A DNA stretch of 11,115 nucleotides from an uncultured Mailhella sp. (lineage in GTDB: Bacteria; Desulfobacterota; Desulfovibrionia; Desulfovibrionales; Desulfovibrionaceae): NCBI GenBank assembly GCA_910577155.1, contig CAJTMS010000003.1:1-11115 (forward strand). The letters are read 5' to 3'. Below are positions 5,328 to 11,115 of the stretch, piece by piece. Within the stretch, counting starts at the first letter, position 1. The number at the start of each line of letters is the position of its first letter. Below the pieces are notes generated by a model. That model saw only the letters and a list, made by a program, of their open reading frames with translations, did no database searches and was not told the DNA's origin. The translations under genes were made by a program, and so were the position numbers.

Positions 5328-6626
5328 CTAATTTATCTTTCTCACTTCAAGGCTTTGGGCATGCGCCTCAAGCCCTTCCATACGGGCAAGCTTTGCAATG
5401 GCAGAAGCTTTTGTACGGGTAAATTTCATAGATGATGCAATAATACTTGTTTTTTTGCAAAAAGTTTGTACCCCAAGGGCAGAGGCATAGCGGGCTGTAC
5501 CTTGTGTGGGAAGAACATGGTTGGGACCTGCAAAATAATCCCCCACAGGTTCCGGTGACCATGAACCTAAGAATAATGCCCCCGCATTATGGATTAATGG
5601 TACATAATTCCAAGGTTCCAGCACCATAAGCTCCATGTGTTCGGGAGCGATAAGATTTGCAAGCTCAATGCCCATTTGCATGCTGGGAAGTACGATAACT
5701 GCACCAAAATTTTCTATGGACGCACGCGCAATTTCTGCACGCGGCAATTTTTCAAGACGTTTATTGACACAATCAATAATTTTTTCAGCGAGATAGCTGC
5801 TTGTCGTTACGCATACGGAAGACGCCAAACTGTCGTGTTCTGCCTGAGACAGAAGATCCGCTGCAACATAATCCGGATTTGCAGAATCATCAGCAAGCAC
5901 CAATATTTCACTGGGACCTGCCAGCATATCAATACCCACCTGCCCCTGTACAAGTTTTTTTGCCATGGTTACAAACTGGTTACCGGGACCTGTGATCACA
6001 TCAACTGGCTTAATACTTTCCGTACCATAGGCTAATGCCCCAATAGCCCAAGGCCCTCCAACGCGGTATACTTCTGTAATATCAAGGAGATATGCTGCTG
6101 CAAGCAAATAAGGATTGAGCGTTCCGCTTTCACGGGGTGGGCTGACAACAGCAATTTCTTTAACTCCTGCAACCTGAGCCGGAATTGCCTGCATGAGCAA
6201 ACTGGAAATAAGCGGTGTATCGCCCCCTTTCCCCCCCGGCACATACAGCCCGGCACGGTTAACAGGACTGATTTTCTGTCCTAAAATAGAGCCGTCTTCA
6301 CGGGTTTGAAACCATGATTTTTCAAGCTGTGCTTCATGAAAAGAACGGATATTGCGGGCTGCTTCTGCAATAATTTCCATATCTTCCGGAGAAACCTGTG
6401 CCGCACCCTGCTGGATTTCCGCTTCACTGACCCGCAAAGGATGATTAAATTCCCTGCAGTCAAATTCCCGTATTTTTTCAAAAAGAAAATCATCTTTCTG
6501 TGTTCTGACATTTTCTAATATTGTGCGTACATCAGCTTCAACATCTTGCTCTCCCAAATGGCGGTGAACAAGTTTTTGAATAAGCTCATGAGCATCACTT
6601 ACTTGTAAAAACGTAAATTTTTGCAT
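5328..6626 (-). CDS. hisD: Histidinol dehydrogenase HisD
   Basis: HisD is a zinc enzyme that oxidises L-histidinol to L-histidine in two NAD-dependent steps, the end of the histidine pathway. The 432 residues match the usual length. Zinc and catalytic residues are present: Q261 and H264 in SQAEHDS, the catalytic pair E329-H330 in APEHMEL, D363 in PVGDYFAGPNHVLPT and H422 in EGLEAHA. The NAD region shows GLYVPGGKGGDTPL (126-139) and TGPGNQFVTMAKK (212-224). The segment that is GGAQAIAALA in E. coli reads GGPWAIGALA (190-199); this is probably lineage variation, since all catalytic residues are kept. The start is supported by AAGG eight bases upstream. It is 15 bp from lplA upstream and 15 bp from purC downstream. 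No other his genes are in the window, so the pathway is dispersed. Confidence 0.97.
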   Translation of the reverse strand: MQKFTFLQVSDAHELIQKLVHRHLGEQDVEADVRTILENVRTQKDDFLFEKIREFDCREFNHPLRVSEAEIQQGAAQVSPEDMEIIAEAARNIRSFHEAQLEKSWFQTREDGSILGQKISPVNRAGLYVPGGKGGDTPLISSLLMQAIPAQVAGVKEIAVVSPPRESGTLNPYLLAAAYLLDITEVYRVGGPWAIGALAYGTESIKPVDVITGPGNQFVTMAKKLVQGQVGIDMLAGPSEILVLADDSANPDYVAADLLSQAEHDSLASSVCVTTSSYLAEKIIDCVNKRLEKLPRAEIARASIENFGAVIVLPSMQMGIELANLIAPEHMELMVLEPWNYVPLIHNAGALFLGSWSPEPVGDYFAGPNHVLPTQGTARYASALGVQTFCKKTSIIASSMKFTRTKASAIAKLARMEGLEAHAQSLEVRKIN

Positions 6627-6641
6627 AAATACAACCTTAAC

Positions 6642-7640
6642 CTAAACTACAATATTTTCCGCAAAAAAATCTAATAATTCCTGTTCCTGTGCGCCGACAA
6701 AATAGTCAGATCCCCCTGCCTTTTTTAAGACGTTTATCACATCTTCTTTTCTAAATAAAGTACCTTGCAATGCCATTTCAAGCAGAGCAATATCTTTGTT
6801 GACAAAAAAATCTCCGTAAAAACGGCATTCGTCAATCTTTCCCTGCTTGATATTTGCATAAAAATCCATAGCCCCAAAAGAAAAACGCTTCCGAAATTTT
6901 ACCTGATAGGCAGGGGATTTTCCAAAATTCCATTCCCATGTCCTGTATTTGGAATTTGCCAATTTTTCAGCTTCATCAGCAATATGATCGGGTAAATCAA
7001 TTTCTTCCTGTACCAAAAACTGCATCAGCACGTTTTTGATTTTCTGCATTAATTCTTGGGGAGTAAGCGTTGGCATAAATTCTATTAAATTCGCTACTCG
7101 GCTTTTATGTGAAGCAATACCCTTTGATTGATACTTATCGGGATTACCTGTTAAAATATCGGTTAAATGTGATGTATCAAGAGAAACAAGCAAGGTTCCG
7201 TGCTGAAGAATTTTCTGCCCGCTCTTTTTTTGGGCATTGCCTGAAAATTTTTTCCCCTCCACCAGCATATCATTGCGTCCGGACATTTCTGCGTTTATGC
7301 CAATATGCTGTAATGCTTGGATAATAGGATTAATATAGCGATTAAATGAGGTATCTTCCCCTCTTTCCATATAGCGCAAAAAAGAAAAATTTAAATTGCC
7401 CAAATCATGGTAGACTGCCCCGCCCCCTGTCATACGCCGAACAACAGGAAGACGATGTGCTTTAATATATTCTTCATTGACTTCTTCAAAGGTATTTTGG
7501 TGCCGCCCCACGATAACGGAGGGGGCATTTTGCCAAAGTAAAAAATATTCTTCCCCGGCAGCGGATAAGGCGTTAAAAAGGGCTTCTTCAACAGCCAGAT
7601 TATAGGTCGGATCAGTGCTTGCAATTGTCATTCCTTTCAT
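6642..7640 (-). CDS. lplA: Lipoate-protein ligase A
   Basis: LplA activates free lipoate with ATP and attaches it to lysines of lipoyl domains such as GcvH and 2-oxo-acid dehydrogenase E2. The catalytic domain carries RRMTGGGAVYHD (about 68-79), the GRNDMLVEGKKFSGNA segment with the catalytic Lys near residue 131, the HGTLL strand and SRVANL. The C-terminal accessory domain (about 245-332) is present, so it is the full-length, self-sufficient ligase type rather than a LipB- or LipM-like transferase. I place the start at the ATG at 7640 (332 residues): GAGG lies nine bases upstream, while the TTG one codon earlier and the ATG at 7631 have worse spacing. It lies 15 bp after the flippase gene and 15 bp before hisD. 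It may use scavenged lipoate, but lipA/lipB are not visible here. Confidence 0.93.
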   Translation of the reverse strand: MKGMTIASTDPTYNLAVEEALFNALSAAGEEYFLLWQNAPSVIVGRHQNTFEEVNEEYIKAHRLPVVRRMTGGGAVYHDLGNLNFSFLRYMERGEDTSFNRYINPIIQALQHIGINAEMSGRNDMLVEGKKFSGNAQKKSGQKILQHGTLLVSLDTSHLTDILTGNPDKYQSKGIASHKSRVANLIEFMPTLTPQELMQKIKNVLMQFLVQEEIDLPDHIADEAEKLANSKYRTWEWNFGKSPAYQVKFRKRFSFGAMDFYANIKQGKIDECRFYGDFFVNKDIALLEMALQGTLFRKEDVINVLKKAGGSDYFVGAQEQELLDFFAENIVV

Positions 7641-7655
7641 CAAAAATTGCCTCTT

Positions 7656-9200
7656 TTAATAGCCTCGTTTTTGCTTCCAAACCCTGTCAAACACATTGAG
7701 CAGGATAAAAATGACAATACCGGTAACAAGCTGAATAATGAGAGCAACATACTGAATAAACGGACCTGTTCCGCCCAAAATATCAAGCCAGAGTGATTTA
7801 TATCCATGGAGCGAAATAAGAAAATACCCTAAAAGAAGCATGGCACAAATTACGGTGATAGAGCTGATAAACCATGATAACGGATAATGGGACGCAACAG
7901 GGATACGCTCACGGGTAAATTTTTTATGGGACATAACAAGAGGAATAAGCAGCACAAGAAGAATAATATTTTCCGCTGCTCCTCCGCCTGTCAAATTGAC
8001 ACAAATTAATCCCGCTAAAAGGGATGTAACAATAATATACCAATGTCCTTTTTGCTTTCTGTCAAGCCCATAGGCAAAAACAATAAGCACAACCCCCACA
8101 ACACCGCGGAGCCAATAGGCAAAAATAGCCAGCTCATAAGGGCAATACACGGTTGCCGTATGCTTGAAAGGAAAAACAACGGATAAACAGAGGAAAATCC
8201 CCACGATAAATGTTACATATTTAAAAATACTCAACAGCCAGTCGTTCAAAGCAAGCCGTCCTTCATCCTGATTTTTGCGGGAAATTTGCAGGCAAACTTC
8301 ATTCACCGCCAGTAAAACAGAGGCAAATAAAAGCGGAATAATATAATAAATAACCCGAAAAATCAAAATAGAAGCAAAAACGACACTAACCGGAATTTGA
8401 TGCGTTAAATTCACAATGATAACTTCTAAAACCCCAACCCCTCCCGGAACGTGGGTCAAGACAACAGCAACCTGAGCAAGCAAATAATTAGGTAAAAAAT
8501 CAATAAATGACAAATCACCCGCAGGAGGCAAAAGAACAAACAAACAGGCAGCGGCAACAATTAAATCAAGCCCGGAAACAATGGTCTGGGCAATAGCAAT
8601 ATGAAGGGGAGGAAGCGCAAATTCCTTTTTAAAAATATGAAAAGAACGACCCTTTAATCGCCAGCAAATCACATGGTAGAAAATACACAGACTAAAAAGG
8701 AAAAAACCAAGGGGCTTAACACTGACAAGATTAACCCCCAGTTCTTCCGGAAATTCCAAAGGGACAAACATAAACAAAGCCCCGGCTAAGCCCATAGCTC
8801 CAACCCAAAACGTCACAGCAAGCATAAGCACAAGGCGGATAATATCAACAGGAGTAAAACCCCATGCGCTGTACAACCGATACCGGACAGTACTGCCTCC
8901 CAATAACGCACCAAAATTCAAACTGACAACAGCCCCCACAAAAGAAACCAAAAAAACCCGCACTATCTGCAGTTTCTTTTTGATTGCTTTTAGCGCCAGC
9001 CAGTCATACCCCATAAGCACAATAAAATTGACAACCATTAAACACAAAGAAAGCAAAAGGGAATGAAGGGAAACAGCATTAACCGCATGTCTAATTTCAT
9101 TGAGGCTATAGGCTTTTAATTTATGATAAAGCAAATAAATTGCTAGAGAAAATATAATAATAACAGCAAATTTACCAAGTATATTCAATATATTTTTCAT
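7656..9200 (-). CDS. MprF-like / UPF0104 multi-span membrane flippase without synthase domain
   Basis: Integral inner-membrane protein of 514 residues with about 12-14 hydrophobic spans, almost end to end. It matches the membrane half of MprF (LPG_synthase_TM, PF03706, also called UPF0104). The signature motifs are GGSTVRYRLYSAWG (about 101-114) and HVPGGVGVLE (250-259). In full MprF this part flips aminoacyl-phosphatidylglycerol, and a C-terminal soluble domain of about 300 residues makes it. Here the frame stops after the last span (FDRVWKQKRGY), so no synthase domain exists and the next gene is lplA. It may flip a lipid made elsewhere, or have another substrate. The start at 9200 is chosen because the promoter (-10 at 9228-9233) lies downstream of the ATG at 9248; that upstream ATG (530 residues) has no Shine-Dalgarno. 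First gene of the operon. Confidence 0.85.
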   Translation of the reverse strand: MKNILNILGKFAVIIIFSLAIYLLYHKLKAYSLNEIRHAVNAVSLHSLLLSLCLMVVNFIVLMGYDWLALKAIKKKLQIVRVFLVSFVGAVVSLNFGALLGGSTVRYRLYSAWGFTPVDIIRLVLMLAVTFWVGAMGLAGALFMFVPLEFPEELGVNLVSVKPLGFFLFSLCIFYHVICWRLKGRSFHIFKKEFALPPLHIAIAQTIVSGLDLIVAAACLFVLLPPAGDLSFIDFLPNYLLAQVAVVLTHVPGGVGVLEVIIVNLTHQIPVSVVFASILIFRVIYYIIPLLFASVLLAVNEVCLQISRKNQDEGRLALNDWLLSIFKYVTFIVGIFLCLSVVFPFKHTATVYCPYELAIFAYWLRGVVGVVLIVFAYGLDRKQKGHWYIIVTSLLAGLICVNLTGGGAAENIILLVLLIPLVMSHKKFTRERIPVASHYPLSWFISSITVICAMLLLGYFLISLHGYKSLWLDILGGTGPFIQYVALIIQLVTGIVIFILLNVFDRVWKQKRGY

Positions 9201-9227
9201 GGGGATTGTCCAAATTTTATTTTTTGT

Positions 9228-9256
9228 ATTGTACGCTATAGTTTTCATTCAAGCAA
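9228..9256 (-). promoter_or_regulatory. Promoter of the flippase-lplA-hisD-purC-fabI operon
   Basis: On the minus strand, TTGCTT (9256-9251) and TACAAT (9233-9228) are spaced 17 bp. The predicted start is near 9221, about 21 nt before the ATG at 9200. No other promoter or terminator is evident in the 8-15 bp gaps further down, so this probably drives all six genes. Confidence 0.65.
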
Positions 9257-9271
9257 GAAAAATAGCATCTA

Positions 9272-9300
9272 TTTACAATTTTATGTTTTTTTCTTAAGAT
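9272..9300 (+). promoter_or_regulatory. Divergent promoter for the exported protein and PHP gene
   Basis: TTTACA (9272-9277) and TAAGAT (9295-9300) are spaced 17 bp, with a predicted start near 9307. The -35 lies 15 bp from the -35 of the leftward operon promoter, so the two polymerase sites are back-to-back and may compete or share a regulator. Confidence 0.55.
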
Positions 9301-9354
9301 GAGAAAAAAAATTTTGGGAACAAATTTTGCAAAAAAAACATGCAGAGGTATAGT

Positions 9355-9909
9355 ATGCAGATTTCACAAAAAATGAGCACAATATCGCAAAACAACATGA
9401 AAAAATTATGGATACCAAGCATTTTTTGTTGTCTTTTATCCCTTTTCTGTCCTATGCAAAGCGGTGCGGAAAATTCCCAGCCAACTCAGGAAAAGCTGCA
9501 AACACCCAGTATTGACGGGAAATTATCGCTCACACCCCCTGCGGAACAACGTACTGAAACAAACAAAGATACTGAGGACAAAAAACTGACAACAGACGGA
9601 TATGCAAACAATTTACCCAATAAAATAACAGGAGGACACAGTACGAGCAAGGATATTATTTTAGCTCCCGGGCGTCATCATACTGTTATTATGGAGGAAT
9701 ACGGCTCCAATGTCATGATAGTACGCGGACAAGATAAGATTCCGGAAAATTATACTAATTCCACCAATATTAATAATGGCTTTTATATGAACATTATTAA
9801 TCCTGACGGCTCCGGCATGAATATGGGCACGTATTTCAATTCCAATTCCAACTCCAATTACCCTCGAAAGAGAAGCAGTGCACAAATGATTATTGACAAA
9901 ACGGAATGA
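9355..9909 (+). CDS. Unrecognised exported protein
   Basis: I do not recognise this protein of 184 residues. It has an N-terminal hydrophobic segment (about 18-32, with CC and a second Cys) and a likely signal peptidase site after SGA (38), so it should be periplasmic or outer-membrane. A polar, Pro/Thr/Lys-rich linker (40-90) is followed by a more ordered part (98-160, containing LAPGRHHTVIM and a Gly/Asn-rich strand pattern) and an Asn/Ser tract (162-168). The tract is encoded by four near-identical hexamers at 9835-9858. The start is chosen at 9355 because AGAGG sits six bases upstream; ATGs at 9340 and 9397 are in frame but lack a Shine-Dalgarno. The last of these would give a more compact signal peptide. 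The PHP gene follows after 33 bp and is probably co-transcribed. Function unknown. Confidence 0.65.
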   Translation: MQISQKMSTISQNNMKKLWIPSIFCCLLSLFCPMQSGAENSQPTQEKLQTPSIDGKLSLTPPAEQRTETNKDTEDKKLTTDGYANNLPNKITGGHSTSKDIILAPGRHHTVIMEEYGSNVMIVRGQDKIPENYTNSTNINNGFYMNIINPDGSGMNMGTYFNSNSNSNYPRKRSSAQMIIDKTE

Positions 9910-9942
9910 GTGCTATTATGCTTCTTCATTGAGGATAATTTT

Positions 9943-10806
9943 ATGGCAGACCTTATTGATTTGCATATTCACAGCACTGCATCGGACGGTTCCCATACGC
10001 CGTCCGAAGTGGTCACGCTTGCCAAAGAACAAGGGCTTTCCGCCCTTTCCCTCACTGACCATGACACTCTTGCCGGCTTAACTGATGCAGAAGAAAAAGC
10101 AAAAGAACTGAATATAGAATTTATCCGCGGCTGTGAGCTTTCTGCAAAATACTTGGACACCGATGTGCATGTTTTAGGCTTATATGTTCCGAAGGATAAG
10201 GCTTTACTGCAGGATTTGGAAAAAGAGTTAGCTGTTTTTATTGAGCGCAGAAACACCAGAAACAAAAAAATAATTACAAAGCTGCAGGAACATCATGTTG
10301 ATATTACTTTGGAAGAAGTGGAAAAAGAAGCGGGCGGAAACGTCATTGCCCGTCCGCATTTTGCCAATGTTCTCGTCCAAAAGGGTGTGGTTGCAAATAC
10401 AAAAGAAGCCTTTGAAAAATATCTTGCAAAAGGAAAACTTGCCTTCGTGGAGCGGGAAGTTATCAGCCCCCACCATGCTGTCAGCCTTTTAAAAGAAGCA
10501 AAGGCTGTCCCTGTTCTTGCCCACTCAAAACTCATCAAATGCACGGAACAGGAATATTTTAACCTTATTGAAGAGTTAATCCCTTTAGGATTAAAGGGAC
10601 TGGAAGTCTATCACTCTGTCCATTCTTTTGACGATGAACGCTATTATTTAGGCGTTGCCCAAAAATACCATTTATGCATAAGCGGCGGTTCCGATTTTCA
10701 CGGAAAAAGCAAGCCGGACATTAAAATCGGTACAGGACGCGGAAGTCTGCGCGTGCCTGCCGGCATTTTAGACGGCATAAAAAATTCTGCCTGCTATCAA
10801 TGTTAA
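9943..10806 (+). CDS. PHP-domain phosphoesterase, YciV/RNase AM type
   Basis: A 287-residue cytoplasmic metal-dependent phosphoesterase of the polymerase-and-histidinol-phosphatase family. The metal-binding set is complete: HIH at H8/H10, D15 in TASDGS, H40 in TDHDT, E65 in GCELSA, H76, H139 in ARPHF, H194 in LAHSK, and D251/H253 in GSDFHG. Length and motif order match YciV (TrpH, RNase AM), described as a 5'-3' exonuclease on short RNAs and rRNA 5' ends, and related 3',5'-nucleoside bisphosphate phosphatases. Which activity applies cannot be told from sequence alone. The start at 9943 is set by GAGG (9931-9934) eight bases upstream and by the motif beginning at residue 5. An upstream in-frame GTG at 9910 gives 11 extra residues without family likeness. 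It is 33 bp after the exported-protein gene. No clear U-tailed terminator follows. Confidence 0.93.
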   Translation: MADLIDLHIHSTASDGSHTPSEVVTLAKEQGLSALSLTDHDTLAGLTDAEEKAKELNIEFIRGCELSAKYLDTDVHVLGLYVPKDKALLQDLEKELAVFIERRNTRNKKIITKLQEHHVDITLEEVEKEAGGNVIARPHFANVLVQKGVVANTKEAFEKYLAKGKLAFVEREVISPHHAVSLLKEAKAVPVLAHSKLIKCTEQEYFNLIEELIPLGLKGLEVYHSVHSFDDERYYLGVAQKYHLCISGGSDFHGKSKPDIKIGTGRGSLRVPAGILDGIKNSACYQC

Positions 10807-10905
10807 TGCTTGCTGCTGTCAGTAAAATAAGAAACGGTTAATCATAACATTGAAAACATTAAGCAGGCTATCCTACCAATATTCATTCAAATAGAACCGT
10901 ACGGC

Positions 10906-10937
10906 TTTTTATTCACAAAACGCTTTGTGAAAAAAAA
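10906..10937. repeat. A/T-rich stem-loop downstream of the PHP gene
   Basis: TTCACAAA (10912-10919) and TTTGTGAA (10924-10931) are perfect arms around ACGC. T5 and A5 runs outside them extend the pairing to 13 bp after one A/A mismatch. No U-tract follows in either direction, so this is not a clear terminator. It lies 105 bp after the PHP stop, in a 253-bp stretch (10807-11059) with no other gene. Confidence 0.4.
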
Positions 10938-10970
10938 GATAAGAAAGCAGTCTATGGTGATATTGTCACA

Positions 10971-11042
10971 GAGAAAAAAATTTTTCTCATGTACCATACT
11001 TTTAATACTTTTTATTAAGTATTATAAGTCAATAACTTATAA
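10971..11042. promoter_or_regulatory. Cluster of A/T-rich dyads before the partial gene
   Basis: Three inverted repeats follow one another: GAGAAAAA/TTTTTCTC (10971-10988); TAATACTT (11003-11010) with AAGTATTA (11017-11024); and TTATAAGT (11022-11029) with ACTTATAA (11035-11042). The last two share bases and a similar half-site. ATACTTTT also occurs twice in direct orientation (10996-11003 and 11005-11012). The block ends 17 bp before the ATG at 11060, so it may be an operator or leader structure. I see no convincing promoter hexamers. Confidence 0.4.
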
Positions 11043-11059
11043 AAAATTGAGAGAGTATT

Positions 11060-11115
11060 ATGGTATGTGTAAGAAAAACATTTTTAAGTTTTAGTCTTGT
11101 GGCAGGAATATTTCT
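11060..11115 (+). CDS. 5' end of an exported protein gene (cut by window edge)
   Basis: ATG followed by 17 further codons, open to the window end: MVCVRKTFLSFSLVAGIF. A basic N-region and then a hydrophobic run resemble the start of a signal peptide or membrane anchor. GAGAGAG (11049-11055) is a modest Shine-Dalgarno at close spacing. Another ATG at 11065 in a different frame stops within ten codons. Nothing more can be said about the product. Confidence 0.45.
   Translation, partial: MVCVRKTFLSFSLVAGIF

Noticed and set aside
5637..6035. 132-residue rightward frame antisense to hisD
   Set aside because: Composition is rich in Cys, His and Arg as expected from an antisense shadow; hisD catalytic motifs occupy the opposite strand throughout.
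9201..9248. Sixteen-codon N-terminal extension of the flippase (ATG at 9248)
   Set aside because: The segment overlaps the -10 and -35 elements of the likely promoter, has no Shine-Dalgarno and no hydrophobic or family character.
9910..9942. GTG-initiated extension of the PHP protein
   Set aside because: The 11 extra residues are not family-like, and GAGG sits eight bases before the ATG at 9943.
10892..10910. CCGTACGG palindrome followed by TTTTT as terminator of the PHP gene
   Set aside because: The palindrome leaves too little room for a loop, so the usable stem is only 2-3 bp; not a credible terminator.

Overview
The window looks like chromosomal DNA from an AT-rich Gram-negative bacterium, most plausibly a member of the Desulfovibrionaceae (Desulfobacterota). 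This taxonomic call is an inference. It rests on the gene order hisD-purC-fabI, which I recall from Desulfovibrio, on the long-form PurC, and on Sec signal peptides typical of a periplasm. No ribosomal RNA, tRNA, insertion sequence, phage gene or CRISPR array is visible. Most of the window is ordinary housekeeping sequence with small accessory islands at its edges.

Left part, rightward (1-1655): two paralogous secreted proteins, each with a signal peptide and two PepSY-type repeats, lie on either side of a small membrane-anchored zinc-ribbon protein. A 13-bp perfect hairpin without a U-tract separates the first gene from the second. The trio ends in a bidirectional terminator shared with the convergent greA gene (leftward). 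greA has a clear sigma70-type promoter. Its leader of about 70 nt contains a complete intrinsic terminator upstream of the Shine-Dalgarno sequence, an arrangement like the GraL leader of E. coli greA. Divergent from greA is a radical SAM gene of the YhcC/YtqA (MnmL) family, apparently without a Shine-Dalgarno sequence.

Centre (3481-9256): one tight leftward operon of six genes. A promoter near 9228-9256 drives an MprF/UPF0104-type membrane flippase that lacks the synthase domain, then lplA (lipoate-protein ligase), hisD (histidinol dehydrogenase), purC (SAICAR synthase), fabI (enoyl-ACP reductase) and an overlooked 26-codon membrane microprotein gene. The microprotein gene's near-perfect Shine-Dalgarno overlaps the fabI stop codon. 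Gaps between genes are only 8-15 bp. The operon mixes envelope lipid, lipoate, histidine and purine functions, so the shared theme is probably growth-linked biosynthesis rather than one pathway. A strong hairpin at 3481-3510 ends it.

Right part, rightward (9272-11115): a promoter back-to-back with the operon promoter drives an unrecognised exported protein and then a PHP-domain phosphoesterase of the YciV/RNase AM type. The last 250 bp hold A/T-rich dyads and then the first 18 codons of another exported protein cut by the window edge.

Several start codons were moved from the longest open frame, using Shine-Dalgarno or promoter positions: the flippase to 9200, lplA to 7640, the exported protein to 9355 and the PHP protein to 9943. 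I see no unmistakable new system. The best candidates for something undescribed are the fabI-coupled microprotein, the greA leader attenuator and the PepSY/zinc-ribbon trio.
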